From positions 62,001 to 126,000 of the forward strand of contig NZ_JBKBEU010000001.1 in NCBI RefSeq assembly GCF_047372505.1: a stretch of 64,000 bases of DNA, read 5' to 3'. Under the pieces are notes generated by a model. It saw only the letters and a list, made by a program, of their open reading frames with translations, was not told the DNA's origin and did no database searches. The stretch comes from Phaeobacter cretensis. GTDB lineage: Bacteria > Pseudomonadota > Alphaproteobacteria > Rhodobacterales > Rhodobacteraceae. Position 1 is the first letter of the stretch. Every line of letters begins with the position of its first letter. The position numbers and the translations under genes were made by a program. Shown piece by piece: positions 1-8,252 of this stretch.

Positions 1-1
1 T

Positions 2-289
2 TTCAATCAGCGTTTTAATGATTTTGGGTTTTGGGCAGTTCTGATCGCGGGCATCACGCCCTTCCCCTACAAGGTGATCACAATAATGTCAGGCTGGACA
101 GGAATGCCCATCGCAACCTTCATCGCGACCTCTATTATGGCGCGCGCATTGCGGTTTTTCGTGGTTGCCGGGCTACTGTGGAAATTTGGCGCGCCCATCC
201 GCGACTTTATCGAACGCCGTCTGGGCCTTGTCTTTACAATCTTTGTCGTGTTGTTGTTCGGCGGATTTTTCGCACTAAAGGTCCTATAG
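2..289 (+). CDS. YqaA/DedA-like membrane protein, C-terminal part
   Basis: The open frame enters from the left edge and ends at TAG 287-289, so only the last 95 residues are visible. They contain the motif GITPFPYKVITIMSG, typical of YqaA-type members of the DedA/SNARE-associated membrane family, followed by a hydrophobic segment near residues 40-60 and a terminal membrane segment (VFTIFVVLLFGGFFAL). The family is integral to the inner membrane and its biochemical role is poorly defined. The dsbB start lies 2 bases after the stop, so the two are probably co-transcribed. The N-terminus is missing only because of the window edge. Confidence 0.75.
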   Translation, partial: FNQRFNDFGFWAVLIAGITPFPYKVITIMSGWTGMPIATFIATSIMARALRFFVVAGLLWKFGAPIRDFIERRLGLVFTIFVVLLFGGFFALKVL

Positions 290-291
290 AT

Positions 292-762
292 ATGAGCCGA
301 TTCCTCATCCTGATTGCCACTGCCGGATCAGCTGCACTATTGCTTGGTGCCTTTGGATTTCAGTACATCGGCGATATGCCACCATGTAAACTGTGTATCT
401 GGCAGCGTTATCCGCATGGAGGCGCAATTGCGATCGGAATTTTGGCTCTGGCATTGCCGATGGCCGTCCTGCCGTACCTTGGTGCGCTGGCAGCGTCAGT
501 GACCGCTGGTATCGGTGCATATCATACAGGAGTGGAGCATGGCTGGTGGGAAGGTCCGAACTCCTGCACTTCCGGACCGATTGGCGACCTCAGCTCCGAA
601 GACCTTATGCAGCAGATCATGTCCGCGCCGTTGGTGCGTTGTGACGATGTTCCGTGGGAGATGTTCGGCATGTCCATGGCAAGTTGGAATGCAATCGCCT
701 CACTCCTGTTGGCTATGATCTGGATTGCTGCGGCGAACCATATGCGCAAAAACCGGATCTAA
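292..762 (+). CDS. dsbB: Disulfide bond formation protein DsbB
   Basis: This 156-residue inner-membrane quinone reductase would reoxidise the periplasmic thiol oxidase DsbA. The first periplasmic loop carries the redox pair Cys32-Lys-Leu-Cys35 in the signature PPCKLCIWQRYPH, and the second pair is Cys92 and Cys117. Four hydrophobic segments are visible (about residues 4-24, 43-62, 64-80 and 133-150). The ATG at 292 follows the upstream YqaA stop by 2 bases. The frame stays open further upstream, but that part overlaps the YqaA gene in another frame. All four catalytic cysteines are present. Confidence 0.92.
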   Translation: MSRFLILIATAGSAALLLGAFGFQYIGDMPPCKLCIWQRYPHGGAIAIGILALALPMAVLPYLGALAASVTAGIGAYHTGVEHGWWEGPNSCTSGPIGDLSSEDLMQQIMSAPLVRCDDVPWEMFGMSMASWNAIASLLLAMIWIAAANHMRKNRI

Positions 763-822
763 AGTCCGCATCAACGCGGGCGCGCAACGGGACGTCACTG
801 GTGTGCCATTGGAGGCTAGAGT

Positions 823-1248
823 TCAGCTGTCCTTCTTGGTGGCAAGCAGTAAGCTGGTTTCGCTGCTCACGACACCCTCGAATGTGCGAACCTTGGCAAG
901 AGCGGCATCAAGAGTTTCGAGCGTTTCGGTGCCCAGCTCGACAATCAAATCCCAACGCCCGTTGGTGGTGTGAATAGCCCTGATTTCCGGCAGCCCCTGA
1001 AGCTGCCGGGTAATGCGGCTGGTGCCGCGACCTTCGATACCGATCATCATCAACCCACGCACCGGGTCGCGCAGTACGTCCTCTTTCAGTACAACTGAGA
1101 ACCCCAGGATATCGCCCTTCGCCTGCAATCGTTCTATCCGGGCCCGAACCGTGGTGCGTGACAGGTTCAGCTGCAATGCCAGATCGGACAGAGAAGCACG
1201 TGCATTATGGCGCAGTGCTGCGATCAGGCGCTCATCCGTTTTGTCCAA
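823..1248 (-). CDS. AsnC/Lrp-family regulator, probable regulator of the arginine catabolic genes
   Basis: An N-terminal winged helix-turn-helix (DERLIAALRHNARASLSDLA... LSRTTVRARIERL) is followed by the alpha/beta effector-binding (RAM) domain ending in SSETSLLLA. The protein is 141 residues from a TTG start that has GGAG 6 bases upstream. A GTG at 1269 would add seven residues but lacks a clear ribosome-binding site. The gene diverges from arginase and ornithine cyclodeaminase, and AsnC-family proteins in this position usually respond to the substrate amino acid. That makes an arginine- or ornithine-responsive activator the best guess. The shared intergenic region contains a 9-bp direct repeat suited to it. 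Confidence 0.85.
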   Translation of the reverse strand: MDKTDERLIAALRHNARASLSDLALQLNLSRTTVRARIERLQAKGDILGFSVVLKEDVLRDPVRGLMMIGIEGRGTSRITRQLQGLPEIRAIHTTNGRWDLIVELGTETLETLDAALAKVRTFEGVVSSETSLLLATKKDS

Positions 1249-1274
1249 TTTACTCTCCGTCTTGAACACTCACC

Positions 1275-1303
1275 ATGCTATATGGGCGATTTGAATGCTA
1301 TAT
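1275..1303. promoter_or_regulatory. Direct repeat ATGCTATAT x2, candidate AsnC-family operator
   Basis: ATGCTATAT occurs at 1275-1283 and again at 1295-1303. The units are exactly 20 bp apart, about two helical turns, in the 112-bp space between the divergent AsnC/Lrp regulator and arginase. AsnC-family proteins bind as dimers of dimers to phased sites, so this is a reasonable operator. The assignment is inferred from spacing and position only. Confidence 0.4.
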
Positions 1304-1360
1304 TCTACCTCAAATCGGAGATTTCTATGAGTGTACATGTTTGACAAAGGAGACGAGTGC

Positions 1361-2287
1361 GTGACTTCCAAGACCTGTATTCTGATTGGCGCCCCCGTAG
1401 ACAGCGGAAAGCGGCGCGCTGGGTGCCTGATGGGCCCCGACGCCTATCGCACCGCCGGTCTTGGACGCGCCATCGAAAGCTTGGGTCATAAGGTTATCGA
1501 CCAAGGCAACTTGCGCCCAGCAAACCACGAGGCAGATACCAACGACGGTATTGTGTTTGCCCGAAACGAGACCATTGGCTGGACCAATCGCCTGATCCGT
1601 GCTGCGGAAGAGGCCATGAAGAGTGGCTTGCCTATCTTCTTGGGGGGCGACCACTCATTATCGCTCGGCTCAGTGGCCGGGGTCGCAAATCACGCCGCCA
1701 AAGAAGGGCGCCCGCAATTCGTATTGTGGCTGGACGCACATACCGATTTCCACACGCCTGCAAGCTCTGACAGTGGCAACCTTCACGGAACCCCTGTGGC
1801 TTACTTCACCGGACGCCCGGATTTTGCAGGCTTTCCCAAGGTTCAAAACCCGGTCCCAGAAGGAAATGTCTGCATGATCGGCCTGCGCTCGGTTGATACG
1901 CCAGAACGTCTGGCATTGGAGGCCAGCAATATCCATCGCCACGATATGCGTGAAATTGACGAAAACGGCATTGCTGGCCCGCTGTCGACCTTCCTCAACC
2001 GGGTGGCTGAGGCAAATGGCATGCTGCATGTCTCGCTGGATGTGGACTTCCTTGATCCAGCTGTAGCCCCAGCCGTGGGGACCACGGTGCCCGGCGGAGC
2101 CACGGTGCGTGAGGGGCATCTGGTCTGCGAGATGCTGCATGACTCCGGTCTGATGACCTCGCTTGATCTGGTGGAATTGAACCCATTTCTGGATGAACGT
2201 GGCCGCACCGCGCATCTTATGGTCGACCTCTGTGCGTCAGCCTTGGGACGCCGGGTATTTGACCGTCCGACACGGAGCTATCAATAA
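1361..2287 (+). CDS. rocF: Arginase
   Basis: A 308-residue ureohydrolase that converts L-arginine to ornithine and urea using a binuclear manganese centre. The metal-ligand motifs are present in order: GGDHS, the WLDAHTDFH block (D-A-H-T-D), and SLDVDFLDP. The chosen start is GTG 1361, preceded by AAGGAGA with 7 bases of spacing; an in-frame ATG at 1331 has no ribosome-binding site. Ornithine cyclodeaminase follows 110 bp downstream on the same strand. Together they form a route arginine to ornithine to proline plus ammonia, apparently controlled by the divergent AsnC-type regulator. Confidence 0.93.
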   Translation: MTSKTCILIGAPVDSGKRRAGCLMGPDAYRTAGLGRAIESLGHKVIDQGNLRPANHEADTNDGIVFARNETIGWTNRLIRAAEEAMKSGLPIFLGGDHSLSLGSVAGVANHAAKEGRPQFVLWLDAHTDFHTPASSDSGNLHGTPVAYFTGRPDFAGFPKVQNPVPEGNVCMIGLRSVDTPERLALEASNIHRHDMREIDENGIAGPLSTFLNRVAEANGMLHVSLDVDFLDPAVAPAVGTTVPGGATVREGHLVCEMLHDSGLMTSLDLVELNPFLDERGRTAHLMVDLCASALGRRVFDRPTRSYQ

Positions 2288-2397
2288 GCGCTGCACAACC
2301 TTGCTGACGCATTCCATACAAACACTCGAAACCGCTGGCGGGCCGGTGCACCGCATGTTGGCAACATCCGCTGTAGCCCCAGTGAAAGGATCCACTC

Positions 2398-3444
2398 ATG
2401 ACCCAACCCTCCGATAAGGCGCTTGTGCCTTTTGTAAGCGTCGACAATATGATGCGCCTTGTTCATCATGTCGGGATCGATACCGTGATGAAAGATCTCG
2501 CTGCGTATATCGAAGATGATTTCAAACGCTGGGAGCTGTTCGACAAGACACCCCGTGTCGCCAGCCATTCCGACGTGGGCGTAATCGAATTGATGCCGAC
2601 ATCGGACGGTGAAGCCTATGGTTTTAAATATGTAAACGGCCATCCTAAGAACACATCCGAGGGACTTCAGACTGTCACTGCCTTTGGCCTTTTGGCCGAT
2701 GTCTACACCGGCTATCCGGTGCTTCTGACGGAAATGACCATTCTGACGGCCCTGCGTACAGCCGCGACCTCAGCCATGGTTGCCAAGCATCTCGCCCCCA
2801 AAGGCGCTACTACGATGGCGATGATTGGCAATGGCGCACAGTCCGAATTTCAATCTCTGGCGATGCAGGCGATCTGCGGCCTGTCGTCGGTCCGCCTTTA
2901 TGACATCGACCCTGCCGCCACCGCGAAATGCGCAGCCAACCTCGCAGCCAGCGGATTGACCGTTGTAGCCTGCAAGACACCGGAAGAGGCCATCGAAGGC
3001 GCTCAGATCCTGACAACCTGCACCGCCGACAAGCAGTGCGCCACTATCCTGACCGACAACATGGTCGGCAGCGGTGTCCACATCAATGCGATTGGCGGGG
3101 ATTGCCCCGGTAAGACAGAGCTTGCACCGGGCATCCTTACACGCTCCGACGTATTTGTTGAATTCCCGCCCCAGACACGCGTCGAGGGCGAAATTCAGCA
3201 GATGCCCGAAGATTTCGAGGTCACCGAGCTGTGGCAGGTGATCCTGGGTCAGAAACCTGGGCGGCGTGATGATAAGCAGATCACTCTGTTTGACAGTGTA
3301 GGCTTCGCGATCGAGGATTTCTCAGCTCTGCGCTACATCCGCGACCAGATCAAGGGCACCGATTTCTTTCTTGAGCTGGATATGCTGGCCGATCCCGATG
3401 ATCCGCGTGATCTCTTTGGCATGGTCCAACGCGCAAAGAGCTAA
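2398..3444 (+). CDS. ocd: Ornithine cyclodeaminase
   Basis: A 348-residue enzyme of the ornithine cyclodeaminase/mu-crystallin family, expected to convert L-ornithine to L-proline and ammonia with bound NAD. The Rossmann-fold segment includes MAMIGNGAQSEFQ (nucleotide-binding GxGxxx type), and the family signature HINAIGGDCPGKTEL lies in the C-terminal half. A GAAAGGA ribosome-binding site precedes the ATG. It lies directly downstream of arginase, which supplies its substrate, and ahead of a strong terminator. The length suits the longer bacterial forms. Confidence 0.92.
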   Translation: MTQPSDKALVPFVSVDNMMRLVHHVGIDTVMKDLAAYIEDDFKRWELFDKTPRVASHSDVGVIELMPTSDGEAYGFKYVNGHPKNTSEGLQTVTAFGLLADVYTGYPVLLTEMTILTALRTAATSAMVAKHLAPKGATTMAMIGNGAQSEFQSLAMQAICGLSSVRLYDIDPAATAKCAANLAASGLTVVACKTPEEAIEGAQILTTCTADKQCATILTDNMVGSGVHINAIGGDCPGKTELAPGILTRSDVFVEFPPQTRVEGEIQQMPEDFEVTELWQVILGQKPGRRDDKQITLFDSVGFAIEDFSALRYIRDQIKGTDFFLELDMLADPDDPRDLFGMVQRAKS

Positions 3445-3463
3445 TTCCAGCTCTGTGTAAACG

Positions 3464-3498
3464 AAAGAAGGCCCAGCATTTTGGTCGGGGCCTTCTTT
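3464..3498 (+). terminator. Rho-independent terminator after ocd
   Basis: A perfect 11-bp stem pairs AAAGAAGGCCC (3464-3474) with GGGCCTTCTTT (3488-3498) around a 13-base loop. It starts 19 bases after the ocd stop and lies between convergent genes, so it may serve both strands. Confidence 0.85.
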
Positions 3499-3522
3499 GC
3501 AATTACCTATGTTTCTAATCGC

Positions 3523-4089
3523 TTAACTGTCCAGCTCACTATCCCAGTAGAGAAAATCCATCCACGTCTGGTGCAGTTCCGGTTTTGGTCGCGGTAGGCG
3601 CCGGGCAATGGCATCCAATTCGTGCGGCGTCGGAACGAAGGCTTTGCGGCGCAGTTTCAATCCGACCTCCTGAGGCGTCAGATTGCCCTTGCGCAGATTA
3701 TCAGCGCTGCAGCAGGCCACGATGTTCGTCCAGGACGAAGCCCCACCCTTACTGCGCGGGATTACATGGTCAAATGTAAGATCCTTAGCTGCGAACTTCT
3801 GGCCACAATACTGGCAGCAGAACTCATCGCGCAGAAATACGTTATAGCGCGTAAAGGCCACCTTCTTACGCTTGCGGTAGCGTTTGAGCGCAACAACAGC
3901 AGGAACCTCAAAGGCTTCCGTGGCCGAATGCACCGCGACATCTTCATAGGTCTTAACCTGAATCACACGCTCCTGATGAACGGCGACAAAGGCATCTTGC
4001 CAGTTGCAGACAGACAGCGGCGCCCAGCTAAGCGGCTGCATATCTGCATTCAGAATCAACGTTCTGAGACTACCAACGGCGACGGTCAT
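3523..4089 (-). CDS. HNH endonuclease
   Basis: A 188-residue HNH nuclease. The C-terminal half holds the zinc knuckle CCQYCG, then the HNH core DHVIPRSKGGASSWTNIV with the catalytic DHV, the Asn of WTN, and a further cysteine pair (ACC). ATG 4089 is preceded by GAGGAGG at good spacing, so the in-frame extension upstream is not used. This gene family is common and stand-alone in alphaproteobacterial chromosomes. Its physiological role is not established, and nothing nearby suggests phage or restriction function. Confidence 0.88.
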   Translation of the reverse strand: MTVAVGSLRTLILNADMQPLSWAPLSVCNWQDAFVAVHQERVIQVKTYEDVAVHSATEAFEVPAVVALKRYRKRKKVAFTRYNVFLRDEFCCQYCGQKFAAKDLTFDHVIPRSKGGASSWTNIVACCSADNLRKGNLTPQEVGLKLRRKAFVPTPHELDAIARRLPRPKPELHQTWMDFLYWDSELDS

Positions 4090-4204
4090 GCTGCACCTCC
4101 TCGTTCCAATGACAGTGGCCTGCGCCCGGACCGGAGCCATTGACCAGAAACCCTGAACGCGCTGAAGACACCGCGTTGAAAAGTCCCGGTATTAGAAAAA
4201 ACAA

Positions 4205-4233
4205 AAGCGCGTGGAGCCCACGCGCTTGTCTTT
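4205..4233 (-). terminator. Terminator on the minus strand with no assigned gene upstream
   Basis: AAGCGCGTGG (4205-4214) pairs with CCACGCGCTT (4218-4227) across a 3-base loop. Read on the minus strand the hairpin is followed by a strong T tract (TTTTGTTTTTTC). No established minus-strand gene ends here, so it implies a short transcript arising between about 4240 and 4700. Confidence 0.75.
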
Positions 4234-4236
4234 GGA

Positions 4237-4344
4237 TCAGTTATCTTGGAGCCAGAGGTCCGCGACTGGACCGACATATGGCTCGGCATTGGCCAAACAC
4301 GTATTCGCAGACCGGTTCGCGGTCTCAATCGCAGCGAAACATAG
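4237..4344 (-). other. Candidate small ORF, possibly frameshifted, ahead of an orphan terminator
   Basis: One minus-strand frame is open for 35 codons and reads like protein, ending EPYVGPVADLWLQDN then TGA at 4237-4239, nine bases before the terminator stem. It has no start codon of its own at the beginning. An ATG at 4340-4342 sits one base out of frame, and removing one T from its ATGTTTC would give a 34-residue ORF. No clear ribosome-binding site is seen. It may be a decayed small gene, a sequence error, or chance inside a small RNA. Confidence 0.25.
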
Positions 4345-4706
4345 CTATACTGGGTCACAGATAAGTCCGCGCCAATAGGTTCGGCAGCGCTCCACTGTGG
4401 TCTGGCTTGTTGCTGATGGATCTGCATGTTCTGCAACGACTCAATCGCCCTGTCTGTCTGCGTTTCGACACCAGAGCGGGGAGCCCGCCCCTGCTTAGAA
4501 TTAACTATATATCGTGTCGGGCAACTGGCAAGCCCCCATTATCAATGATCTGTGTGGGATCTCAGCCTGTCACTGGGTCAAGCGGTAGGGTGATTCCATG
4601 ACAGCCGCGTAACAACCCCGAACGGGGCACCTAAGGACAGTCTGAGACATCACCCATCCGCCCTGTTCCCCTTGTCAGCACCCTACCCTCTGCCTATTGC
4701 GGGCAC

Positions 4707-5408
4707 ATGACCAAATTGATCCGATTTAACAAACCCTACGACGTGCTGCCTCAGTTCACTGATGGCGGCAGCAAAGGCAGCCCACGTGCAACTCTCAGCG
4801 ACTGGATTGACCTACCGGGTGTTTACCCCGCCGGCCGATTAGATCGCGACAGTGAGGGCCTGATGCTGCTGACCGACGAAGGTCGCTTGCAGGCCTGGAT
4901 ATCTGATCCTCAGCATAAAATGCCAAAGACCTACTGGGTGCAGGTCGAAGGCACGCCAGATGCTGCCGCGATACAGGCGCTTGCCGAAGGTGTGGAGCTG
5001 AAGGACGGGCTAACCCGCCCAGCAAAGGCCGCACTGATCACCGAACCAGATGGCATTTGGGCGCGCAATCCGCCAATCAGGGTACGCAAGTCCATCCCCG
5101 ACAGTTGGATTGCATTGACCATCCGTGAGGGGAAAAACCGGCAAGTTCGACGGATGACAGCCGCGGTTGGCCATCCGACGCTGCGCCTGATCCGTGCCGC
5201 TATCGGGATCTGGACCCTTGATGGATTAGCGCCAGGAACCTGGGATGATCTGGAAGCGCCAGCTATTCCCGGCCCGCCAAAGCCTAAACCTGCCCCAAAC
5301 CGGCAGGCGATTGCCCGGCGTCAGGCCGCAACCAACAATGGCGGATCAGTAAGGCCAACAGATGGACCGAAGCCGCCCAGAAAACCACGAAAGCCGCGTA
5401 AGCGTTGA
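4707..5408 (+). CDS. rluE: 23S rRNA pseudouridine synthase RluE
   Basis: A 233-residue RsuA/RluB/E-family pseudouridine synthase without an N-terminal S4 domain. It opens with the RluE-like FNKPYDVLPQFTD and carries the catalytic aspartate motif GRLDRDSEGL near residue 45. The later blocks NPPIRVRKSIP and EGKNRQVRRM also match the RluE subfamily, which modifies U2457 of 23S rRNA. The last 45 residues are an added tail rich in Pro, Arg and Lys ending PRKPRKPRKR, longer than in E. coli and probably a disordered RNA-contacting extension. Confidence 0.9.
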   Translation: MTKLIRFNKPYDVLPQFTDGGSKGSPRATLSDWIDLPGVYPAGRLDRDSEGLMLLTDEGRLQAWISDPQHKMPKTYWVQVEGTPDAAAIQALAEGVELKDGLTRPAKAALITEPDGIWARNPPIRVRKSIPDSWIALTIREGKNRQVRRMTAAVGHPTLRLIRAAIGIWTLDGLAPGTWDDLEAPAIPGPPKPKPAPNRQAIARRQAATNNGGSVRPTDGPKPPRKPRKPRKR

Positions 5409-5465
5409 ACCGCGCGACTCTCGATTTTGAGTGGCAAGCTTGATCCAATACCGATCCTTAGTGGA

Positions 5466-6131
5466 TCAAAGGCCGAGCTTATCCCGCATGAAGGCCAGCG
5501 CCACGCTGAGTCCATCGGGGGCGATTCCGTGGCCGGTCCCTTTCATGATGTGTGCAAAAACATCCTGAAACCCAGCTTCGCCCAGTGCGTCGGCTGCCTC
5601 GGGTAACGATTGCGGTGGCACAACATCATCAGCGTCACCATGGACCAGAAGTATGGGCATCTTGGAGACCACCTCATCCTTCAACGTCTCGGGCGACAGC
5701 AGTCGGCCTGAGAAAGCCACAACCCCGGAAATTGCGTCTTCACGGCGCGGTGCGACATGCAGGCTCATCATTGTGCCTTGGGAGAATCCAAAGAGCACAA
5801 CCTGCTCTGGTAGAACGTCCTCATCTACCATCAATGCATCGAGAAACGCGTTCAGATCCTCAACCGATGCTGTCATCCCTCGCATCGATTCCTCTTCTGA
5901 CGATCCATCAATCCAAGGAATTGGAAACCACTGGAGGCCAAACGGGGTGCCAGCGCAGCGCTCCGGCGCGTCGGGTGCCACAAACAGCGTGTCCGGCAGA
6001 TGTTCGCCGAGCGGATCAGCCAACCCCAGAAGGTCAGCGCCATTCGCCCCGTAGCCATGCAGAAACACAACCACTGATCGGGTCTGTCCCGACAAAGGTG
6101 CTTTGCGCTCGGCTTTCAATACTCGTGTCAT
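5466..6131 (-). CDS. Alpha/beta-hydrolase, carboxylesterase/phospholipase family
   Basis: A 221-residue serine hydrolase of the lysophospholipase-like carboxylesterase (PF02230) type. The oxyanion-hole motif FLHGYGANG is at residues 23-31, and the nucleophile is Ser117 in GFSQG. The acid and base are probably Asp169 (GDADDVVP) and His201 (GTGHGI). There is no signal peptide, so it is cytoplasmic; the substrate is unknown. Its ATG overlaps the stop of the alkA gene by 4 bases (ATGA), so the two are translated from one mRNA. Confidence 0.88.
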   Translation of the reverse strand: MTRVLKAERKAPLSGQTRSVVVFLHGYGANGADLLGLADPLGEHLPDTLFVAPDAPERCAGTPFGLQWFPIPWIDGSSEEESMRGMTASVEDLNAFLDALMVDEDVLPEQVVLFGFSQGTMMSLHVAPRREDAISGVVAFSGRLLSPETLKDEVVSKMPILLVHGDADDVVPPQSLPEAADALGEAGFQDVFAHIMKGTGHGIAPDGLSVALAFMRDKLGL

Positions 6132-6778
6132 CGGATCCCTTCCCTGTCCTTTGCCACCCGGTAATAGGCCCAGAGCACGCGCGCCGCAACCGACCGCCAG
6201 GGAGACCAGGCCTCGGCGATGCGTCTCATCTCAGCAGGCTTTGGGCGATCAGGTAAATCGAGAAGCACCCGCGCCCCTTCTTGCAGGGCCAGATCTCCAT
6301 GGGCAAACACATCCGCGCGCCCGAGCGAGAACATCGCGTAGATCTCTGCCGTCCAGGTGCCGATGCCTGAGACCTGTGTGAGGATCTTGATCACCTCGGC
6401 ATCCGGTTGGCTCCGCAGAGCATCATAGTCGATCCGGGCCTGAGCCAACGCATGGGCGTAACGTATTTTCTGTCGACTAAGGCCTGCGCTGCGCAATTCG
6501 TCTTCGCTGGCAACAGCAACTGCCGATTCCGTATTGAGCCCCGCCTCAACCATCCGACCCCATATAGCATTGGCGGAGGCTACACTGACCTGTTGGCTAA
6601 CGATTGCGCTCAATAACTCGGCGAAACCTTCCGGCTTACGGCGTAGTGGCAGCTGCCCACAGAGATCAATGGCCCTTGCAAAACGCGGGTCATGAGCAAC
6701 GAGCCAATCCGCGCCATCCTGCACACAGGCGTCACTAGTGATGATCCGGCCTACGGTCGGATCATCAGCGCCATCCAT
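6128..6778 (-). CDS. alkA: DNA-3-methyladenine glycosylase II
   Basis: A 216-residue HhH-GPD base-excision glycosylase that removes alkylated purines. The helix-hairpin-helix and catalytic region reads SGIGTWTAEIYAMFSL followed by the aspartate in FAHGDLAL; QQVSVASA marks the N-terminal part of the fold. ATG 6778 has AGGATG upstream; a GTG at 6811 with GAGGGG before it would add 11 residues and is a real alternative. It is coupled by ATGA overlap to the esterase downstream. No Cys-rich Ada-like domain is attached. Confidence 0.88.
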   Translation of the reverse strand: MDGADDPTVGRIITSDACVQDGADWLVAHDPRFARAIDLCGQLPLRRKPEGFAELLSAIVSQQVSVASANAIWGRMVEAGLNTESAVAVASEDELRSAGLSRQKIRYAHALAQARIDYDALRSQPDAEVIKILTQVSGIGTWTAEIYAMFSLGRADVFAHGDLALQEGARVLLDLPDRPKPAEMRRIAEAWSPWRSVAARVLWAYYRVAKDREGIR

Positions 6779-6902
6779 GCTGACATCCTGCGGTTTTTGC
6801 GATTGTCTCACTTACATATCCCCTCGCGTCTTTTTCGCGCGCATTGCGCACCCATGCAGCATCAATCTTGCCCCGCCGGAATTTCGGGGATACGCATTTC
6901 GC

Positions 6903-8129
6903 ATGACTGACAGACTCCCCCTCCCCGACGACAGCGTTGCCAAGCGCAATGTGCTCATTCTCGTGCTCGCGCAGGCCTTTTTGGGGGCGCAGATGCCGAT
7001 GATCTTCACCATTGGTGGTCTCGCAGGTCAATCGCTTGCCAGCAATGCTTGTTTTGCAACGTTGCCGATTTCGCTGATTGTGGCTGGATCCATGCTGGCT
7101 GCCACGCCGATTTCAGCGATTATGCAGCGATATGGGCGCAAGGTCGGCTTCTTTGTGGGTGCGGCAGGTGGCACGCTTGGCGGTATTATCGGGGCATACG
7201 GGCTATACCTTGGATCTTTCCCTATTTTTCTGCTCGGCAGTTTCCTGACTGGTATCTATATGAGCGCGCAGGGTTTTTACCGCTTTGCCGCCACGGACAC
7301 CGCGTCGGATTCCTTCCGGCCCAAGGCGATCTCCTATGTGATGGCAGGCGGATTGTTGTCCGCCATTATCGGCCCGCAAATTGTGAAAGCAACCAGCCAG
7401 GCCTTTGTGATCCCATTCCTCGGCACCTATATGGCGGTGGTTGCAGTGAATGTACTGGGCGCAATCCTGTTCCTGTTTCTCAAAATTCCCAAACCGCCAG
7501 TTCCAAGCGAAGATGCACCCAAAGGCCGCAGCAGAATGGAATTACTGCGCACGCCCACCATCGCTGTCGCCGTCATCTGTGCCATGGTCTCCTATGCGTT
7601 GATGAACCTGGTCATGACCTCCACACCGCTGGCCGTTGTTGGGTGTGGCTTTAGCGAGGGCAAAGCTGCCGACGTCGTTACCGCACATGTTCTGGCAATG
7701 TATGTGCCATCGTTCTTTACCGGTCATCTGATCGCGCGGTTTGGTGTCGAAAAAATCGTTGGTGCAGGCCTGATAGTGCTCGCAGGTGCAGGCGCTGTTG
7801 CATTGCATGGCGTGGATCTGGAAAACTTCTTTGTTGCTCTGGTATTGTTAGGCATTGGCTGGAATTTTGGGTTTATCGGTGCAACCACCATGCTGGCCGG
7901 CGCGCATGAGAGCTATGAGCGTGGCCGCATGCAGGGGCTCAATGATCTGCTGGTCTTTGGCGGCGTGACCTTTGCCTCGCTTGCCTCCGGCGGGTTGATG
8001 AACTGCTCCGGTGGCAGTGCTGTCGAGGGCTGGACTGCCGTCAACATAGCGATGGCTCCGTTCCTGGTACTGGCGGGCGGTGCACTGTTGTGGCTGATGC
8101 TACGACCGCGTCCACTCCGCGATATTTAG
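6903..8129 (+). CDS. MFS transporter
   Basis: A 408-residue integral membrane protein with about 12 hydrophobic segments split by a central charged loop (PPVPSEDAPKGRSRMELLRT, about residues 200-220). The MFS loop motif after helix 2 appears as MQRYGRKVGFF. It resembles the YnfM/drug-antiporter-type MFS branch, but the substrate cannot be told from the sequence. It diverges from alkA, with 124 bp between the start codons, and ends at a bidirectional terminator. The ATG at 6903 begins a hydrophilic N-tail; the longer open frame would run into the alkA promoter. Confidence 0.85.
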   Translation: MTDRLPLPDDSVAKRNVLILVLAQAFLGAQMPMIFTIGGLAGQSLASNACFATLPISLIVAGSMLAATPISAIMQRYGRKVGFFVGAAGGTLGGIIGAYGLYLGSFPIFLLGSFLTGIYMSAQGFYRFAATDTASDSFRPKAISYVMAGGLLSAIIGPQIVKATSQAFVIPFLGTYMAVVAVNVLGAILFLFLKIPKPPVPSEDAPKGRSRMELLRTPTIAVAVICAMVSYALMNLVMTSTPLAVVGCGFSEGKAADVVTAHVLAMYVPSFFTGHLIARFGVEKIVGAGLIVLAGAGAVALHGVDLENFFVALVLLGIGWNFGFIGATTMLAGAHESYERGRMQGLNDLLVFGGVTFASLASGGLMNCSGGSAVEGWTAVNIAMAPFLVLAGGALLWLMLRPRPLRDI

Positions 8130-8196
8130 CCCGTACGCTTCTGTTTGGGCGGCACCGACCTGCATTTGATATCCAGTGATATCTGACGGCAAAACT

Positions 8197-8233
8197 AAAA
8201 AGACGCCTGACGGGAAACCGCAGGCGTCTTTTT
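8197..8233. terminator. Bidirectional terminator
   Basis: A perfect 13-bp stem pairs AAAAAGACGCCTG (8197-8209) with CAGGCGTCTTTTT (8221-8233). It provides a T run on either strand and separates two convergent genes. Confidence 0.92.
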
Positions 8234-8252
8234 CTATACCACTTTGGCAGGG

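Larger units (their letters stand above)
4090..4706. other. Intergenic region between HNH gene and rluE
   Basis: These 617 bases contain the orphan minus-strand terminator and the candidate small ORF described separately. The remainder, about 4350-4700, shows no convincing coding frame or stem-loop and probably holds the promoters of the unidentified minus-strand transcript and of rluE. Confidence 0.6.

Noticed and set aside
1670..2215. 181-residue minus-strand open frame
   Set aside because: Antisense to arginase, with no ribosome-binding site or domain.
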